Source: an uncultured Flavobacteriales bacterium
GTDB lineage: Bacteria; Bacteroidota; Bacteroidia; Flavobacteriales_D; Sanyastnellaceae
Direction: 5' to 3'
Length of the DNA: 10,072 nt
Assembly (NCBI GenBank): GCA_938092195.1
Contig: CALKHD010000012.1
Location: 1 to 10,072, forward strand
Shown in pieces: positions 1 through 6,010 of the stretch; the stretch's first letter is position 1, and the number at the start of each line of letters is the position of its first letter. Below the pieces are notes generated by a model. The model saw only the letters and a list, made by a program, of their open reading frames with translations. It was not told the origin of the DNA and searched no databases. A program made the translations under genes and the position numbers.

Positions 1-197
1 CAACGTGAAATGATGAGGGGCTCGGTGCCGCTGTTGGTGACTGTGAATTCACAAGTGCCATTGGCTCCTTGCTGAATGGTGCCGTAGTCGTGCACATCCT
101 TGTCCAATGCAATGGCTGGACCTGTGACCACTTCTTGAGCGGCGCCCAAGGAAACAATGCCCAACATCAAGGCACATGCTGCGAAAAATTGCTTCAT
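1..197 (-). CDS. DUF1573 family secreted protein, N-terminal part (runs off left edge)
   Basis: The ATG at 197 opens a frame that stays open to the window edge, giving 65 codons. The product starts MKQFFAACALMLGIVSLGAAQ, a typical signal peptide with a Lys, a hydrophobic core and small residues before a likely cleavage site near residue 20. The mature part then reads LDKDVHDYGTIQQGANGTC and EFTVTNSGTEPLIIS. This matches the start of the DUF1573 immunoglobulin-like fold (F/YGxI...G...F.xxNxGxxPL.I), common in Bacteroidota exported proteins. The molecular role of the family is not established; members are usually periplasmic or surface proteins. There is no Shine-Dalgarno sequence, and the leader is A-rich (ACAGAACAAACATTCGTT before ATG), as is normal for this phylum. 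It lies downstream of a strong terminator and has its own promoter-like motif, so it is probably a separate transcription unit. The C-terminal part is not visible, so length and further domains are unknown. Confidence 0.85.
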   Translation of the reverse strand, partial: MKQFFAACALMLGIVSLGAAQEVVTGPAIALDKDVHDYGTIQQGANGTCEFTVTNSGTEPLIISR

Positions 198-225
198 AAC
201 GAATGTTTGTTCTGTTGTTTGAGGT

Positions 226-233
226 TGAAGATA
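226..233 (-). promoter_or_regulatory. Candidate Bacteroidota -7 promoter element upstream of the DUF1573 gene
   Basis: On the minus strand the sequence reads TTTGCTATCTTCAACC. TATCTTCA resembles the Bacteroidota -7 consensus TAnnTTTG with two mismatches, and a TTTG lies 19 bases upstream of it, close to where a -33 element is expected. The motif is 28 bases from the ATG at 197. A near-identical GCTATCTTCG sits before the esterase-like gene. The assignment rests on similarity only. Confidence 0.4.
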
Positions 234-334
234 GCAAAGAAAGAAAACCAAACAGGCAACCAAGGTCACCACCTGTGATTTCGTTCACATCCTTTCATCA
301 AAGGTGATGCCAAAATTCCTCGAATTCAGGTCAT

Positions 335-360
335 AAAAAAGGGCCGCTTCAAGGCGGCCC
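335..360 (-). terminator. Intrinsic terminator after the esterase-like gene
   Basis: A perfect 7-bp GC stem (GGGCCGC / GCGGCCC, 341-347 with 354-360) encloses a 6-base loop. On the minus strand it is followed directly by TTTTTT (340-335), a textbook Rho-independent terminator 27 bases past the stop codon at 387. On the plus strand only TTT follows, so it mainly serves leftward transcription, with possible weak bidirectional action. It insulates the downstream DUF1573 gene. Confidence 0.9.
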
Positions 361-386
361 TTTCCAAGTCTATGTCAAGTCTCGAA

Positions 387-2699
387 TCAGAGGCAAGTCT
401 GACCAAAGGAACTCAAGAACTGGAGCAAGTCAGCCGTTGCCACTGCCCCGTCGTTGTCGAGGTCAGCTGGGCAATCGCTGCCCGTGTCTTCAAACACACA
501 AGAGTTGTCGTCCACGTTGGCGAGTGGGTTGTAGTTCGAGGCATTCTCGTAACGGCATCCCTCCAGGATAGCCGTGGCGCAAGAACCATCGTCTGTGGTG
601 GCGTATGGGTTGAACTCAATGAAGTTTGGATCGGTGCAGCCGTTGCAAGACTGACAAGAACCATCGTCCACATTGGCCATCGGATCGAAGTTGCAAGCCG
701 TTGCGTCGGTGCAACCGCTGTACTGACAAGCCAAGCTCAAGTCACAGGGGCTCGAGAAGTTGTCCGCCGAGGGGTCTGCGCAACCCACTGGGAAATTGGC
801 CAAAGGCGCTGCCCACAGGAACGACCCATCATCCGTTACAGGAATGGGAGACTGCCAGTATTGGCCGTTGCCCACCATGGGAATGATGTTGCCGAGGGCA
901 GATACTGTGATGTTGTCTCCACAGATTCCAAATGACACTGTAGATGCCAATGCAGCGAGGTCAGCCAACAGTCCGGTCGGGTCTGTGATTCCTGCCAGCG
1001 TCAATGGCGCTGCCCCATCACCCACAATCACACCGTTGATGCTGACATTGGGGTTCACACCACCAGCAGCTTCACAACCGGCTGCAAACGCTTCGTTGGC
1101 AGTGCCTGTAAGGGTCAAACCGACCAGCCAAAGGGTTTCAGAGCCCGTTGGAATGGTGCTGCTTTCGAGGTAGTCACACGATCCGTCCTCTAAAGTAGCG
1201 GTGTTGTCATAGTTGCAAGCCATTGGGTCGGTGCAACCTGCAGCAATCGCATCACCTGCACAGTTGAACCCTGGCGCTGCGAACGTGCAAGAACCGTCGT
1301 CAGACGTGGCAAGGGCGTTGTAGTTGCAAGCTTCCGAATCGGTGCAACCAGGGCCAGCACTCGCCAAGCCCAAAATTCCCGCCAATCGTGGCGCTGAATA
1401 GCCCACAATGGTGTCACAGTAGGCGCGACCCTCGAGAGGCCCCATGTTGGGGTTGAGGGTCAATTGTGTTTGGACGATTGTGGTGCCATTCGCAGCATCG
1501 ACCAATTCAGTGGTGGCCACATCCCACCATTGCCATGGAGCTCCATCTCCTGTTTGGGTAGCACTCCCTCCAACATAATCATTCAAGACTGGATATAACC
1601 CGTCCCATCCTTGGTTTCCATTGGCGATTGCTCGGGCCGAGAACACATCAGTCAATCCTAAACTTTGGAATACGGCATTGTTGTTGGGCGCCATCTGGGC
1701 GTTGATTTCAGCATGAATATCAAATGCCCCACTTACTGAAACGACTTGCTCATTTGTTGTAGGAACAATGAGGATATCCGTCGTGTAAGGAGCAAAAGCA
1801 TCGTGCGGACTTTGGAAAGAAATCATTGCAGGGTCACCAGCGTCGAGCCAGTTCAAATCACCCAAAGCGCCACCCAAATTGACTTGGAAAGACACGTCGC
1901 TGCTGTAACCTGGGTGGTTTGCGATGCATGAAGGAACAGCAACTGGAATTTCTGGACCAAAATATCCCGGAGGGAAATTGGTGTTGGTCGTAGCCTCTGG
2001 ATCTCCATTGATTCCTTCCACCACCATTGGCACATTCGTACCACTGCCTGTGGGATCCCACCAGAACTTCTCAATTGGTGCGCCGCTGTCATCAAATATG
2101 ATGTCGTTGTAATCCGAAATTGTGGATGCAGCATAGCTGACATAGCCTCCAGTTCCTTCACCCAAATAGCCGATGCTGTTCGAATCGATTCCGTACGGAT
2201 TCATTTGTTCAGCAGCTGTCATCCGGAAGTAACGCACAGCCGTTCGAGCGTCCTGGACACCTCTGTAAGCAGCATTGATGAGTTGAAAGGTTCTTTCCTG
2301 TTGTGTCGCCGCGAGCGGGTTCCATCCCAAACGGTAGTCAATGGAAGCGACAACATATCCCATTTTGGCGTAGCGAGTGCAAAGCTCGACTGCAGTCGAG
2401 TCGTTCTTGTTGCCCACTGCACTTCCGTTCAAATATTGAGGAAGGAAGTTACCAGTGTGGATGTAGATGATCAACGGACGTTCGGTTTCCGTGTCACCTG
2501 CTGGTTCGTAAATGTCGCATGCGAGCGGCTGAGCAGCTGGGGCCGCACCTTGCAGAAGGGGAAGAACTGTCACGTTCGAGCCGTAAACCACATCAGTGGT
2601 AACGTTGACGTCTGTGAAGACCTCATTGATGTAACGCACTTGAGCGTCCAACTGACTGAAAGCCAGAAGACCCAAGGCGAGGGTGAGAAACTTTTTCAT
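387..2699 (-). CDS. Secreted alpha/beta-hydrolase (carboxylesterase-like) with Cys-rich repeats and dockerin-like C-terminus; nucleophile apparently lost
   Basis: A 770-residue protein with a signal peptide (MKKFLTLALGLLAFSQLDAQ). Residues about 55-200 look like a carboxylesterase-type alpha/beta hydrolase: LACDIYEP, then PLIIYIHTGNF (81-84, the HGG oxyanion-hole position), GYVVASIDYRLGWNP (114-128) and RGVQDARTAVRYFR (146-159). The nucleophile-elbow position reads LGEGTGGY (G180-G185) where active members have G-x-S-x-G, so residue 182 is Gly rather than Ser. SPHDAFAPY (297-305) resembles the acid-residue loop. Residues 451-734 hold five clear 21-residue repeats of the type GCTDxxACNYxxxAxxDDGSC, in two groups (451-508 and 662-734) separated by about 150 residues I do not recognise. 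The C-terminus (743-769) is a single EF-hand/dockerin-like motif, DLDNDGAVATADLLQFL, followed by FGQTC. Probably exported and surface-attached or secreted; catalytic activity is doubtful. A strong terminator follows, and a repeat-rich promoter region precedes it. Confidence 0.85.
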   Translation of the reverse strand: MKKFLTLALGLLAFSQLDAQVRYINEVFTDVNVTTDVVYGSNVTVLPLLQGAAPAAQPLACDIYEPAGDTETERPLIIYIHTGNFLPQYLNGSAVGNKNDSTAVELCTRYAKMGYVVASIDYRLGWNPLAATQQERTFQLINAAYRGVQDARTAVRYFRMTAAEQMNPYGIDSNSIGYLGEGTGGYVSYAASTISDYNDIIFDDSGAPIEKFWWDPTGSGTNVPMVVEGINGDPEATTNTNFPPGYFGPEIPVAVPSCIANHPGYSSDVSFQVNLGGALGDLNWLDAGDPAMISFQSPHDAFAPYTTDILIVPTTNEQVVSVSGAFDIHAEINAQMAPNNNAVFQSLGLTDVFSARAIANGNQGWDGLYPVLNDYVGGSATQTGDGAPWQWWDVATTELVDAANGTTIVQTQLTLNPNMGPLEGRAYCDTIVGYSAPRLAGILGLASAGPGCTDSEACNYNALATSDDGSCTFAAPGFNCAGDAIAAGCTDPMACNYDNTATLEDGSCDYLESSTIPTGSETLWLVGLTLTGTANEAFAAGCEAAGGVNPNVSINGVIVGDGAAPLTLAGITDPTGLLADLAALASTVSFGICGDNITVSALGNIIPMVGNGQYWQSPIPVTDDGSFLWAAPLANFPVGCADPSADNFSSPCDLSLACQYSGCTDATACNFDPMANVDDGSCQSCNGCTDPNFIEFNPYATTDDGSCATAILEGCRYENASNYNPLANVDDNSCVFEDTGSDCPADLDNDGAVATADLLQFLSSFGQTCL
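498..1349 (-). repeat. Coding repeats: five 21-residue GCTD...DDGSC units in two blocks
   Basis: The units, in protein order, map to 1287-1349, 1176-1238, 654-716, 579-641 and 498-560. Each starts with Gly-Cys, has Asn-Tyr or an aromatic residue near the middle, and ends Asp-Asp-(Gly/Asn)-Ser-Cys; the second unit has Glu-Asp. A sixth, degenerate unit beginning GCADPSADNF maps to about 720-785 and loses the DDGSC end. The acidic end with its conserved Cys pair suggests a small disulfide-closed, possibly Ca-binding module. The first two units are spaced 37 residues start to start, the last three 25-27, so the two blocks are not equivalent. Confidence 0.85.
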
Positions 2700-2718
2700 A
2701 GGTTAAAAATGTTTGGAC

Positions 2719-2726
2719 CGAAGATA
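2719..2726 (-). promoter_or_regulatory. Candidate -7 promoter element of the esterase-like gene
   Basis: On the minus strand TATCTTCG lies 19 bases upstream of the ATG at 2699 and matches the Bacteroidota -7 consensus TAnnTTTG except at one position. It is preceded by TGC, as is the similar element upstream of the DUF1573 gene. No clear -33 TTTG is visible at the usual distance; the GTGTGGTT repeats occupy that region, which would fit an activator-dependent promoter. Confidence 0.4.
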
Positions 2727-2731
2727 GCACA

Positions 2732-2782
2732 AACCACACGAAATAGTGTGCGAACCACACCATTTCGTCGATAAAACCACAC
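2732..2782. promoter_or_regulatory. Three helically phased AACCACAC direct repeats (candidate operator)
   Basis: Exact 8-bp copies of AACCACAC lie at 2732-2739, 2753-2760 and 2775-2782, with start-to-start spacing of 21 and 22 bp, about two helical turns. Between the first two copies is also an inverted pair, CACAC (2735-2739) with GTGTG (2746-2750). The array sits directly upstream of the candidate -7 element, between the receptor stop and the esterase-like start. Phased repeats at this position suggest a regulator binding one face of the DNA. The binding protein is unknown. Confidence 0.45.
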
Positions 2783-2818
2783 TACGTATCGATAAGTGGG
2801 GCTGACGGCAAGAATGTG

Positions 2819-5710
2819 TCAATTGACGTCCAAAGCGAGACTCAAGTAGGCCAAACGGCCCACGGTGGGACCCCCATACGTTTCGATGTGCTCGTTCCTT
2901 AACAAATTGCTGGCTCCCGCCTTGAAGGTCAAGCCTGGACCGTCAAACTTGTAGTTCGCTTGGACATCGAGAAGGTCGTAACTGGGGACAAAACCAGTAA
3001 ACTGCGGAGACCCCTCAAACACAAACCCCTGAACCCAACGGTAATTCAATCCAAAGCCCCATTTATCCTTGTCACGTCCATCTAACCCACGGGCAGTGAG
3101 TCCAACGTTGTATTTGTGCTCAGGGGTGTTGAATGCGGGGATGATGGGATCATCTTCGTCAGTCTTAACAAGCTTGTTCCAGCTGTAATTGCCGTTGAGG
3201 GTGAAGTGATCGTCAATGAAGTAATTGAATCCAAGGGATGCGCCTTGGGTTTGAACTTCGTTTTGGCTATTTGAAGCATATCGGTATGCCTCCACTCCCC
3301 CCAACTGCCTGATTGTGATATCACCAGAGGTCTGCTCGATAAATGTCAGGTCGAGTCCGAAATTGTAGCCAATAAAATCCTCGTACCAACTCTTGTATAC
3401 GTTGGCATCCAAGTACAGTTTATCGGACAATGTCGTGCGATAGCCGAATTCCACTGTTTGTACTTGCTCTGGACGTATCGGTGAGATGTTAAAATATTCC
3501 AATAAGCCTTCGTCCTTATACAAATTTGCACCACTGGCACTGGCTCGATAATCTTGGAAACTCTCAATCGTAACGAGACCTTCTCTACCTTCTAAGTTCC
3601 CGACCAACGTAGCTGGTCCAACATCAAGAAATAAATATTGATCCGCCAGAGTCGGATTTCTCAGGGCCGAACTAAAGCTAAACCTCACAAAATCTGTGTT
3701 ATTCGGAGTCCAAACGAGCGAAGCTGCCGGTGACCAAAGAGGCATGAAATTTTGGTTGTAGTCGAGTCTTACAGTCGCTGTCGAAATCACCTTGTCAGAA
3801 AAAAAGCGACGTTTTATCCCAGCGTAAGCGCCTAACTCCCAGTTGCGAATTGATACACCTCCAGTATCACTAAAAATCGTCCCGTCTGAATCAGGATTGT
3901 ATTGACGATAATTCGCACCTAAACGAATTTCGTCTACCCACCATGGCTGAAACAATTTTTCGGCATGCAAATGGGTGAGTGCAGACTTATCCGAAAACTT
4001 TGTTCCTCGCTCTGTCGGATTGTTCCTGCGTGTAGTGTAGTGTTCAAATAATTGGCGGAAACGTTCGCTGTCTGCAGTAGCATGACCGGATGGAGAGTCA
4101 ATGATTAAGTCTTGGAATAAATCACCCCCGCCATCGCTCGTGAGCTGCTCCACTGAGCTGTGCCATTCTGGAAAAAACTGGGCATTTTGTTCTTCCCACA
4201 ATTTGATTGAGTCCTCAGGAACAAAATAAGCATTTTGCCAATACAAGAATGTACCATCGTCGGCAAAAACAGAATCAACAAACGTTACCGGTGCAGGATA
4301 TGTCTCTTCAATTTGAGGGTCAATCTCGGCATTCCAGAAAGCCAGGTACACTCTTGCCCAGTCTTTGTCTGACCGCAGACTATCCTGGATTCTCAGCGCA
4401 GTTGCATACGGATCGTAGCTGTTGCCAGCATCTTCAGACGTGCGATAAGCACGTATGAACCAGCTCCCTTTCTTCCGCAACTCCACTTTGTGCTGGTAAA
4501 ATTCTATGTCTCTGAGACTAAAGCGGTTGTCTCCCTGGTATACCGTGGTTCCTCGTCCCATGTTAAATCCATAGATCAATTCCGGGCTCTCGTATTTCTT
4601 TTCAGGTTGCAACCGCCAATGACCGCTCATGCTCACCTTCACATTATTCGTATTGTAATCGACAAGATCAACTTCTCGATATCCAGGACGATTAATCAAG
4701 CCTATGTATTCAGTTGAGCCCTCCGTGCTGCCGCTAAAATCTAAAACTTGAGAATATTCATCCCCGTAAATATTCACGGCATCAAATCTGCCTGAAAAAG
4801 AATCTTCAAGCCAGCTCGAATCCACGGGGCTGTAGTTCGTGGCCTCCCAATCGTAAGCTGAAAACGCAAACACGTTGAATTTGTAGGCGAAGACCGCATC
4901 TCCGTCCTTGTTGTCGATAACTTGAGCCCAGCGGAGGCCGCCTTCAAACAAATTGCGCTCTCCCATCCTGTACGACACATTGAGGCCGTCGAAAACGAAT
5001 GGGTCCTTGGTTTCCATGTTGATCACCCCATTGAAGGCCCCTGGTCCGAAATAAGCCGAGCTCGCCCCGGCCACAATCTCGACCGATTTCACATCGAGGT
5101 CAGGCGCACCTAGGAAGTTGCCCAGCGAAAAGTTCAATCCTGGACTTTGGTTGTCCACGCCATCGATGAGTTGAAGCGAACGAACCGGGGACGTGCTATT
5201 GAATCCGCGGGTGTTGATGATTTTGAAACCCAATGACGCACTGGTCAGGTCTACTCCTTTCAAGTTACCAAGCCCTTCATAGAAATTGCCACTTGGCGCT
5301 TCTTTGATTGCCAACACATCCATGGACTCCACAGTCAGAGGTCCTTGCTTCTGACGCTCGTCAATGCGGGAGCCCACCACTTCAGCTTCTTCCATCAGAA
5401 CGGCATCGGGCTGAAGCACGGCACGCACCTCATCGGCTGCGCTCTTGACCTCCACGGTCAACATGGCATACCCAATGAAACTCACATTGATTCGAACGGG
5501 CAACGATGGCACCTCCAGTCGGAAGCGGCCATCAAAATCAGTTGAAGTACCCATGGTACTTCCCTGGACCAGAACACCTGCCGCAAAAACGGGATCTCCT
5601 GTGTCCCCGTCAATCACTTGACCGCGAATGACTTCTTGGGCCACTGGCGCAGCCAATGCTGCAAAAAAGAACACACACAGAAGAGAAAAGCGGAGTCGCA
5701 AAATGCACAT
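2819..5710 (-). CDS. TonB-dependent outer-membrane receptor with N-terminal carboxypeptidase-regulatory-like domain
   Basis: I prefer the ATG at 5710 (963 residues) because it places a signal peptide, MCILRLRFSLLCVFFFAALA, at the N-terminus; an in-frame ATG at 5764 would add an Arg-rich stretch before it. After the signal comes a CarboxypepD_reg-like beta-sandwich (about 28-100: RGQVIDGDTGDPVFAAGV, TDFDGRFRLEVP). The plug follows (about 118-235), with VDLTSASLGFKIINTRGFN, LIDGVDNQSPGLN and VEIVAGASSAYFGPGAFNGV, all hallmark plug sequences. The rest is a 22-strand-type barrel with alternating aromatic strands and a long polar loop near 430-570, ending in NLLRNEHIETYGGPTVGRL and a final strand. 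It would import a TonB-energised substrate across the outer membrane. The substrate cannot be read from the sequence. No SusD-like partner is nearby, so a polysaccharide-utilisation role is not supported. The next gene downstream is the esterase-like secreted protein. Confidence 0.93.
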   Translation of the reverse strand: MCILRLRFSLLCVFFFAALAAPVAQEVIRGQVIDGDTGDPVFAAGVLVQGSTMGTSTDFDGRFRLEVPSLPVRINVSFIGYAMLTVEVKSAADEVRAVLQPDAVLMEEAEVVGSRIDERQKQGPLTVESMDVLAIKEAPSGNFYEGLGNLKGVDLTSASLGFKIINTRGFNSTSPVRSLQLIDGVDNQSPGLNFSLGNFLGAPDLDVKSVEIVAGASSAYFGPGAFNGVINMETKDPFVFDGLNVSYRMGERNLFEGGLRWAQVIDNKDGDAVFAYKFNVFAFSAYDWEATNYSPVDSSWLEDSFSGRFDAVNIYGDEYSQVLDFSGSTEGSTEYIGLINRPGYREVDLVDYNTNNVKVSMSGHWRLQPEKKYESPELIYGFNMGRGTTVYQGDNRFSLRDIEFYQHKVELRKKGSWFIRAYRTSEDAGNSYDPYATALRIQDSLRSDKDWARVYLAFWNAEIDPQIEETYPAPVTFVDSVFADDGTFLYWQNAYFVPEDSIKLWEEQNAQFFPEWHSSVEQLTSDGGGDLFQDLIIDSPSGHATADSERFRQLFEHYTTRRNNPTERGTKFSDKSALTHLHAEKLFQPWWVDEIRLGANYRQYNPDSDGTIFSDTGGVSIRNWELGAYAGIKRRFFSDKVISTATVRLDYNQNFMPLWSPAASLVWTPNNTDFVRFSFSSALRNPTLADQYLFLDVGPATLVGNLEGREGLVTIESFQDYRASASGANLYKDEGLLEYFNISPIRPEQVQTVEFGYRTTLSDKLYLDANVYKSWYEDFIGYNFGLDLTFIEQTSGDITIRQLGGVEAYRYASNSQNEVQTQGASLGFNYFIDDHFTLNGNYSWNKLVKTDEDDPIIPAFNTPEHKYNVGLTARGLDGRDKDKWGFGLNYRWVQGFVFEGSPQFTGFVPSYDLLDVQANYKFDGPGLTFKAGASNLLRNEHIETYGGPTVGRLAYLSLALDVN

Positions 5711-5734
5711 GGTCTGGGCGAATCGAGGGTAAAT

Positions 5735-5756
5735 CCCCCGCCTAAAACGTCGGGGG
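5735..5756. other. GC-rich hairpin in the leader of the receptor gene
   Basis: CCCCCG (5735-5740) pairs with CGGGGG (5751-5756) around a 10-base loop. It lies between the S4-protein stop (5777) and the receptor ATG (5710). On the minus strand it is followed by ATTTACC rather than a clean T-run, so it is a poor intrinsic terminator. It may be a weak terminator, an mRNA-stabilising or processing element, or chance. Confidence 0.4.
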
Positions 5757-5776
5757 CGCGGCAATATGCGACGAAA

Positions 5777-6010
5777 TCACGTCGGATTCACCGATGAAAT
5801 TCGCACGAGGAATTCACCATCCAGCTCCACCACGTCGCCATTCCTGAGTTTGCGGCGTTTTCGCGATTCCAACTCTCCGTTGACTTTAACACGCTCCTCT
5901 TCTACAGCCCACTTGGCCTCTCCACCTGTGGCACAAAGGCCCGTGGCCTTTAAAAGTTGCAACAAGTCAATAAGAGGGGTTTTCAGGGAGAATTCAATCT
6001 CTTCCACCAT
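5777..6010 (-). CDS. YbcJ-like S4-domain RNA-binding protein
   Basis: A 77-residue protein made almost entirely of one S4 RNA-binding fold. LIDLLQLLKATGLCATGGEAKWAVEEERVKVNGELESRKRRKLRNGDVVELDG (residues 13-65, read here in parts: LLKATGLCATGGEAK, VKVNGELESRKRRKL, GDVVELDG) lines up with E. coli YbcJ, including the helix-turn with GGEAK, the VKVNGE-x-ExRKRRK basic strand, and the final GDxV turn. Members bind structured RNA and are thought to act in ribosome or tRNA biology; the precise role is not established. Its ATG overlaps the stop codon of the upstream E1 gene by one base (TGATG), so translation is almost certainly coupled to E1. Length is normal for the family (about 70-80). The functional link to E1 is unclear and may simply be operon convenience. 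Confidence 0.88.
   Translation of the reverse strand: MVEEIEFSLKTPLIDLLQLLKATGLCATGGEAKWAVEEERVKVNGELESRKRRKLRNGDVVELDGEFLVRISSVNPT

Noticed and set aside
579..1349. Recurring CGGTGCAACC and GTTGCAAGC words suggesting a CRISPR or DNA repeat array
   Set aside because: They are codons for the Gly-Cys-Thr-Asp and Ala-Cys-Asn-Tyr parts of the protein repeats; spacing is irregular and the frame is continuous.
2205..2774. 189-codon plus-strand open frame crossing the esterase-gene start
   Set aside because: Antisense to the signal peptide and hydrolase domain; no recognisable product.
5711..5764. Extended receptor start at 5764
   Set aside because: It would place an Arg-rich segment before a good signal peptide and absorb the leader hairpin; the ATG at 5710 gives a normal exported N-terminus.
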